Source: CAIXRL01 sp964619155 (GTDB lineage: Bacteria; Eisenbacteria; RBG-16-71-46). Taken from it: a stretch of DNA of 12,120 bases. This document shows, one piece after another, positions 9,533 through 12,120 of the stretch. Positions within the stretch are counted from its first letter, which is position 1. Each line of letters begins with the position of its first letter. Below the pieces are notes generated by a model. It was not told where the DNA came from, made no database searches, and saw nothing but the letters and a program-made list of their open reading frames with translations. Position numbers and translations under genes: made by a program. The stretch lies in contig CAZUEM010000108.1 in assembly GCA_964619155.1 (NCBI GenBank), forward strand, positions 1 to 12,120, given 5' to 3'.

Positions 9533-9562
9533 AGGATAGGGGAGGCTGTTCGGGATGGTCAA
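9533..9562 (-). promoter_or_regulatory. Sigma70-like promoter of the pilus operon
   Basis: On the minus strand TTGACC (9562-9557) and TATCCT (9538-9533) are 18 nt apart, matching the -35 in five of six positions and the -10 in four of six. This AT-richer island stands out in the GC-rich surroundings. Transcription would start near 9526, leaving an untranslated leader of about 170 nt before the pilT GTG. It is predicted from sequence only. Confidence 0.6.
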
Positions 9563-9570
9563 TCGTCGTG

Positions 9571-9616
9571 AGGCCCCGCCGCACGAGGCCCCCCGCCGCC
9601 CCGGCGGGCGGGGCCT
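9571..9616. terminator. Terminator-like hairpin system with two alternative left arms
   Basis: AGGCCCCGCC (9571-9580) is the exact complement of GGCGGGGCCT (9607-9616). A second left arm, AGGCCCCCCGCC (9586-9597), can pair with the overlapping right arm 9603-9616 with a 2-nt bulge. The two pairings exclude each other. AGGCCCC/GGGGCCT stems are common in GC-rich intrinsic terminators, but only two Ts follow and no gene clearly ends here. It lies just upstream of the minus-strand promoter. Confidence 0.4.
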
Positions 9617-10137
9617 TCGACATGCCGGGCGCCTTTCGCGCGCGGGAAATTCCTTGCTCCGACGGGCACGACTCTGGCACCTTGCGGCCCGAAGCACGCT
9701 CGCCCGGGCGGGCGTGCGCTCCATGGACGGGGCTTCCCCAGAGCCTCCCACCCCATGGCCTGGGCAACGCCGGGGAAGGTCGCCCCGCCGTTGCACGCGC
9801 AGCCGCCGTACGGAGGGATTCCGTGCGGACTGCATTCCCTGCTCCCCACGATGCTGCAACCGGTCGCACCGGCCGCGAAGGCGTTGCCCGCACGGGCGCC
9901 TCGTGTTCCGGGAACGGATCGGCGTCATCGGATGTAGGTCGCACGCAGGGCACGCTTCGTGCTGCCGGCACGCCGCGGTATCGGACTCGCAGTGGCTGCG
10001 ATCGTCCGGTCCCGGAGGGCACCGGCAGGGCGTACCTCGCCTCGGCCACCGCACTCTGCACCTGGGATCTGCTCGCGCGGAAGGGCCTGGCCCCGCTCAC
10101 GGAAGGTGGGCGCGGGTTCGGCTGGAGGCAACGCTCA
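9617..10137. other. Intergenic stretch without a recognisable gene
   Basis: Open frames cross this stretch on both strands, but none has codon bias like the neighbours, a coherent domain, a ribosome site or a signal peptide. A near-perfect hairpin (9694-9704 with 9707-9717, one G-T pair, minimal loop) and a CTTCCCC/GGGGAAG pair (9733-9739, 9772-9778) are present. No tRNA, tmRNA, RNase P or SRP RNA signature was found. It must contain the plus-strand promoter for the gene at 10138, which I could not place. Confidence 0.5.
10124..10128 (+). promoter_or_regulatory. Ribosome binding site for the first Fn3 gene
   Basis: GGAGG lies 9 nt before the ATG at 10138 and supports this start over longer in-frame starts upstream, which would also bury the signal peptide. 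Confidence 0.65.
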
Positions 10138-10947
10138 ATGACGACGCGTTGGCTGGTTGGTCTTGCATGGGTTGGCATCGCACTCGTCACCTCGACCGGT
10201 GAGGTCCGCGCGCAGCAGGCGTGGAACAGCGTCACGCTGACGTGGACCACTCCAGGGGACGACAGCTTGAGCGGTACGGCATCGCAGTTCGACATCCGCT
10301 ACGCGACGTCGCCGATCACGGCGGCGAACTTCGCGTCGGCGACGCGCTGGACCACGGGCGTGCCGGCGCCGGCGTCCACGCGGACGCAGCAGAGCGTCCA
10401 GGTCACCGGGCTCTCGCCCGCGACGACGTACTGGTTCGCCATCAAGACCGCCGACGAGGTGCCCAACTGGGCGGGCCTGTCGAACGTGGTCTCGAGGACG
10501 ACGGCCGTCGCGCCCGACGTGGTGCGCCCGGCGCCGCTGGCGCTCACGATCTCGTCGCTCACCGACACCTCGGCCACGCTCGCGTGGACGGCCGTCGGCG
10601 ACGACAGCCTCACCGGCACCGCGACGCTCTACGACGTGCGCTGGTCGACGTCGCCGATCACCGCGGCCAACTTCGCGAGCGCGACGCCGGTCAGCGGTGA
10701 GCCCGCGCCGCTCGCGCCGGGCACCGCGCAGTCGGTCGTCGTCGGCGGGCTGTCGCGCCAGGTGACGTACTACTTCGCCGCGAAGGCCTCCGACGAGGCC
10801 GGCAACTGGTCGGCGATGTCGAACGTGCCCACCGCGACCACGCCCGACACCAAGCCGCCGGCCGCGATCAGCGACCTCGTGGTCGGCCTGACGTGGTTCA
10901 ACTGGTCCAGCGTGGCGATGCTGTCGCGCCGGGAGGGAGCGAGGTAG
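10138..10947 (+). CDS. Secreted protein with two fibronectin type III repeats, truncated third
   Basis: This 269-residue protein has a signal peptide (residues 1-25, hydrophobic WLVGLAWVGIALV, probable cut after VRA). Two Fn3-like domains follow, about 28-122 and 133-235. Both have the same pattern: 'LTW/LAWTxxGDDSLxGTA', 'SPITAANFASAT' (58-69 and 172-183), 'GLSxxxTYxFAxKxxDExxNW' and 'SNV'. A third unit seems to begin at KPPAAISDL (239-247) but is followed by 22 unrelated residues (VVGLTW ... RREGAR) and a stop. No C-terminal sorting domain is present, unlike the next protein. It is probably periplasmic or exported, and its binding target is unknown. The next gene starts 7 nt downstream, so the two are likely co-transcribed. 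The Fn3 call comes from strand and loop pattern, and the function is not known. Confidence 0.75.
   Translation: MTTRWLVGLAWVGIALVTSTGEVRAQQAWNSVTLTWTTPGDDSLSGTASQFDIRYATSPITAANFASATRWTTGVPAPASTRTQQSVQVTGLSPATTYWFAIKTADEVPNWAGLSNVVSRTTAVAPDVVRPAPLALTISSLTDTSATLAWTAVGDDSLTGTATLYDVRWSTSPITAANFASATPVSGEPAPLAPGTAQSVVVGGLSRQVTYYFAAKASDEAGNWSAMSNVPTATTPDTKPPAAISDLVVGLTWFNWSSVAMLSRREGAR
10219..10842 (+). repeat. Tandem Fn3-coding repeat units
   Basis: Two units of about 290-310 nt (10219-10503 and 10534-10842) encode matching Fn3 domains. The best conserved block is the 39 nt at 10306-10344 and 10648-10686, which encode the same 13 residues (TSPITAANFASAT) with only a few differing bases. This suggests a fairly recent duplication or continuing selection on both units. 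Confidence 0.7.
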
Positions 10948-10954
10948 GGAGAGC

Positions 10955-11968
10955 GTGACCGGGCGCAGGCGCGACAGGGACCGTTCGCAGACGCTCGCAC
11001 GCCGCGAGGCGCTCGGCCTCATCGCGTTCCTCCTGCTGCTCCTCGGGTTGGCGCCCGCGCTCGCGAGAGCGCAGGGCGCCGACTCGCTCCGGCTGAGCTG
11101 GACCGCGCCCGGCGACGACCAGAACGCCGGGCGCGCCGCGCTCTACGAGCTGCGCATCGCGACCTTCCCCATGTCGGCCTCGACGTTCGGTTCCGGGCTG
11201 GTCGTGCCGGGCATGCCCGATCCCGAACCGGCGGGCACCCGCCAGTCCGTCGTGGTCCGCGGCCTCACGCGCGGCACGACCCTCTGGTTCGGCATGCGCG
11301 CGATGGACGAGACGGGCAACTGGTCGCCGGTCTCGAACATCGTCTCGTTCGACTGGCCGCCCGACGCCGCGCCGCCCGCCGCGCCTTCGGGGGTCACCGC
11401 CACGGCGCGGCCGGGCGGTGGAGCGGTGCAGGTCGCGTGGGCGCCGAACGCCGAACCGGACCTCGCGGGCTATCGCATCCACCGCGCGGCGTCGGCGGCC
11501 GGGCCGTGGACGCGGGTCGGCGCGGCGTCGGCGACCGCGACCGACTGGACGGACACGCAGATCCCGCCGGGGGCCGACGCGCTCTGGTACGCGGTGAGCG
11601 CGTACGACCGCTCGGGCGGCGAGGGCGCGCGCTCGGCGACGGTCGAGGTCGTGTTCGACGCGGGTCTCGCCACGGCGCCGCTCGCCTGGAACCTGCTCGC
11701 GGCGTATCCCAATCCGGCCCGGGTGGGCGAGAGCATGCACCTGCCCGTGGCGGTTCCCGCGTCGGGCGGCGCCGCGCGGCTGGAACTGCTCGACGGCGCG
11801 GGACGGACCGTGCGCCGCTTCGATCTCTCGGGCCTCGCGCCCGGCGTGCGCGACGTGACCTGGGACGGGCTCAACGACGCCGGCCGGTCCTGCGCCCCGG
11901 GCGTCTATCGCGCGGTGCTCGTCGCGCCGGGCGTGACGAAGTCCGCCTTCGTGGCGAGGGTGCCCTGA
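10955..11968 (+). CDS. Secreted Fn3 protein with FlgD-like / T9SS-type C-terminal domain
   Basis: This 337-residue protein has a long basic N-region and signal peptide (hydrophobic 20-36, probable cut after ARA at 39). Fn3 domain 1 (about 45-134) is of the same 'WTAPGDD ... DETGNWSPVSN' type as the upstream protein. A second, different Fn3 domain follows (about 143-234; VQVAWAPNAEPDLAGYRIHR, then WYAVSAYDRSG). The C-terminus (about 245-337) has YPNPAR (251-256), LELLDGAGRTVRRFDLSGL (276-294), VTWDGLNDAGR (301-311) and GVYRAVLVAPG (316-326). This is the layout of the FlgD-like Ig domain that serves as a T9SS type A-like sorting signal in FCB-group bacteria. The start is GTG at 10955, 7 nt after the upstream stop, behind GGGAGAG. 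It is probably a surface or secreted protein with an unknown ligand. Confidence 0.8.
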   Translation: MTGRRRDRDRSQTLARREALGLIAFLLLLLGLAPALARAQGADSLRLSWTAPGDDQNAGRAALYELRIATFPMSASTFGSGLVVPGMPDPEPAGTRQSVVVRGLTRGTTLWFGMRAMDETGNWSPVSNIVSFDWPPDAAPPAAPSGVTATARPGGGAVQVAWAPNAEPDLAGYRIHRAASAAGPWTRVGAASATATDWTDTQIPPGADALWYAVSAYDRSGGEGARSATVEVVFDAGLATAPLAWNLLAAYPNPARVGESMHLPVAVPASGGAARLELLDGAGRTVRRFDLSGLAPGVRDVTWDGLNDAGRSCAPGVYRAVLVAPGVTKSAFVARVP

Positions 11969-11970
11969 CG

Positions 11971-12120
11971 GTGCGCCGCGCACGGACGCGCCTCGCGGCC
12001 TTCGCGGCCCTGCTCGCCCTCGCGGGCGCCCTCGCGGGCGCCGCGCGCGCCGGCGACGAGTCGGCGGGCACGCGCGTCGCGTCGTTCCTCGCCGCCGACG
12101 CCGGCGCGGCCGTCGCCGCG
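11971..12120 (+). CDS. Signal-peptide protein, possible PorV/PorQ-family outer-membrane protein, partial
   Basis: GTG at 11971, 2 nt after the preceding TGA, opens a frame that runs off the right edge (50 codons). It encodes a signal peptide, RRARTRLAAFAALLALAGALAGAARA, cut likely after ARA at residue 27. The mature start is GDESAGTRVASFLAADAGAAVAA. 'GTxxASFL...GA' immediately after the signal peptide is the usual opening of PorV/PorQ-family (UPF0164-like) outer-membrane beta-barrels, which are often paired with T9SS-type CTD proteins such as the one just upstream. Only the first two dozen mature residues are visible, so the family call is tentative. That it is an exported protein is well supported. 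Confidence 0.5.
   Translation, partial: MRRARTRLAAFAALLALAGALAGAARAGDESAGTRVASFLAADAGAAVAA

Noticed and set aside
9643..9658. Sigma54-like site CGGGAAATTCCTTGCT on the plus strand
   Set aside because: The GG-N10-GC spacing and TTGCT fit, but the -24 element matches poorly and it lies about 480 nt from the nearest plus-strand gene.
9955..10137. Possible c-di-GMP (GEMM) riboswitch because of CGCACGCAGGGCA near 9939-9951
   Set aside because: The second conserved half and the receptor stem could not be found, so the resemblance is too short.
9356..10295. In-frame minus-strand extensions upstream of pilT and of pilB that would make very long fusion proteins
   Set aside because: The extra residues are low-complexity Arg/Pro/Ala-rich with no domain. 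They cross the predicted promoter, and the overlaps and family N-termini fix the starts at 9355 and 8243.
10890..10905. tRNA T-arm-like GGTTCAACTGGTCC
   Set aside because: No acceptor stem, anticodon arm or proper T-stem pairing is present around it, and it lies in an open coding frame.

Overview
The window is very GC-rich DNA with strong third-position G/C bias. It suggests a Gram-negative bacterium of the FCB/Gemmatimonadota-Eisenbacteria sort. The evidence is a complete-looking type IV pilus (T4P) assembly cluster of diderm type, next to secreted fibronectin-III proteins with a 'WTxxGDD...' repeat style, one ending in a FlgD-like/T9SS-type C-terminal domain, and a signal-peptide protein that looks like the start of a PorV/PorQ-family outer-membrane protein. 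The taxonomic placement is inference.

Layout. Positions 1-9355 hold one long minus-strand T4P operon. In transcription order it is: PilT-type ATPase (9355-8243), PilB extension ATPase (8243-6519), PilC platform protein (6519-5239), a 104-nt leader, the major pilin PilA (5134-4733), a 70-nt gap filled by a perfect 13-bp hairpin, three minor pilins of PilV-, PilW- and PilX-like type (4662-4243, 4246-3752, 3755-2430), PilM (2416-1373), PilN (1376-807), PilO (807-241), and the N-terminus of a PilP-position protein that leaves the left edge (244-1). Most junctions are 1-nt (TGATG) or 4-nt (ATGA/GTGA) overlaps, so translation is probably coupled. The exceptions are the two spacers flanking pilA, where RNA structure could set pilin dosage, and the 13-nt gap before pilM.

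Positions 9356-10137 are a divergent intergenic region. A good sigma70-like promoter (TTGACC, 18 nt, TATCCT) faces the pilus operon and implies a leader of about 170 nt with two strong hairpins. Another hairpin system lies at 9571-9616. No convincing gene is seen in 9617-10137.

Positions 10138-12120 hold a plus-strand group. It has a secreted protein with two fibronectin-III repeats that stops just after starting a third, a second secreted protein with two Fn3 domains plus a FlgD-like C-terminal domain, and the first 50 codons of the putative PorV-like protein.

How it works together: PilB (probably c-di-GMP-responsive) and PilT are the cytoplasmic motors, PilC is the inner-membrane platform, PilM/N/O and the PilP-position protein form the alignment complex, PilA is the fibre, and the minor pilins initiate or tip it. 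The secretin and prepilin peptidase are not in the window. The oddest points are a PilT whose two His-box histidines are replaced, a codon-usage patch inside pilC, and pilA flanked by regulatory-looking RNA structures.
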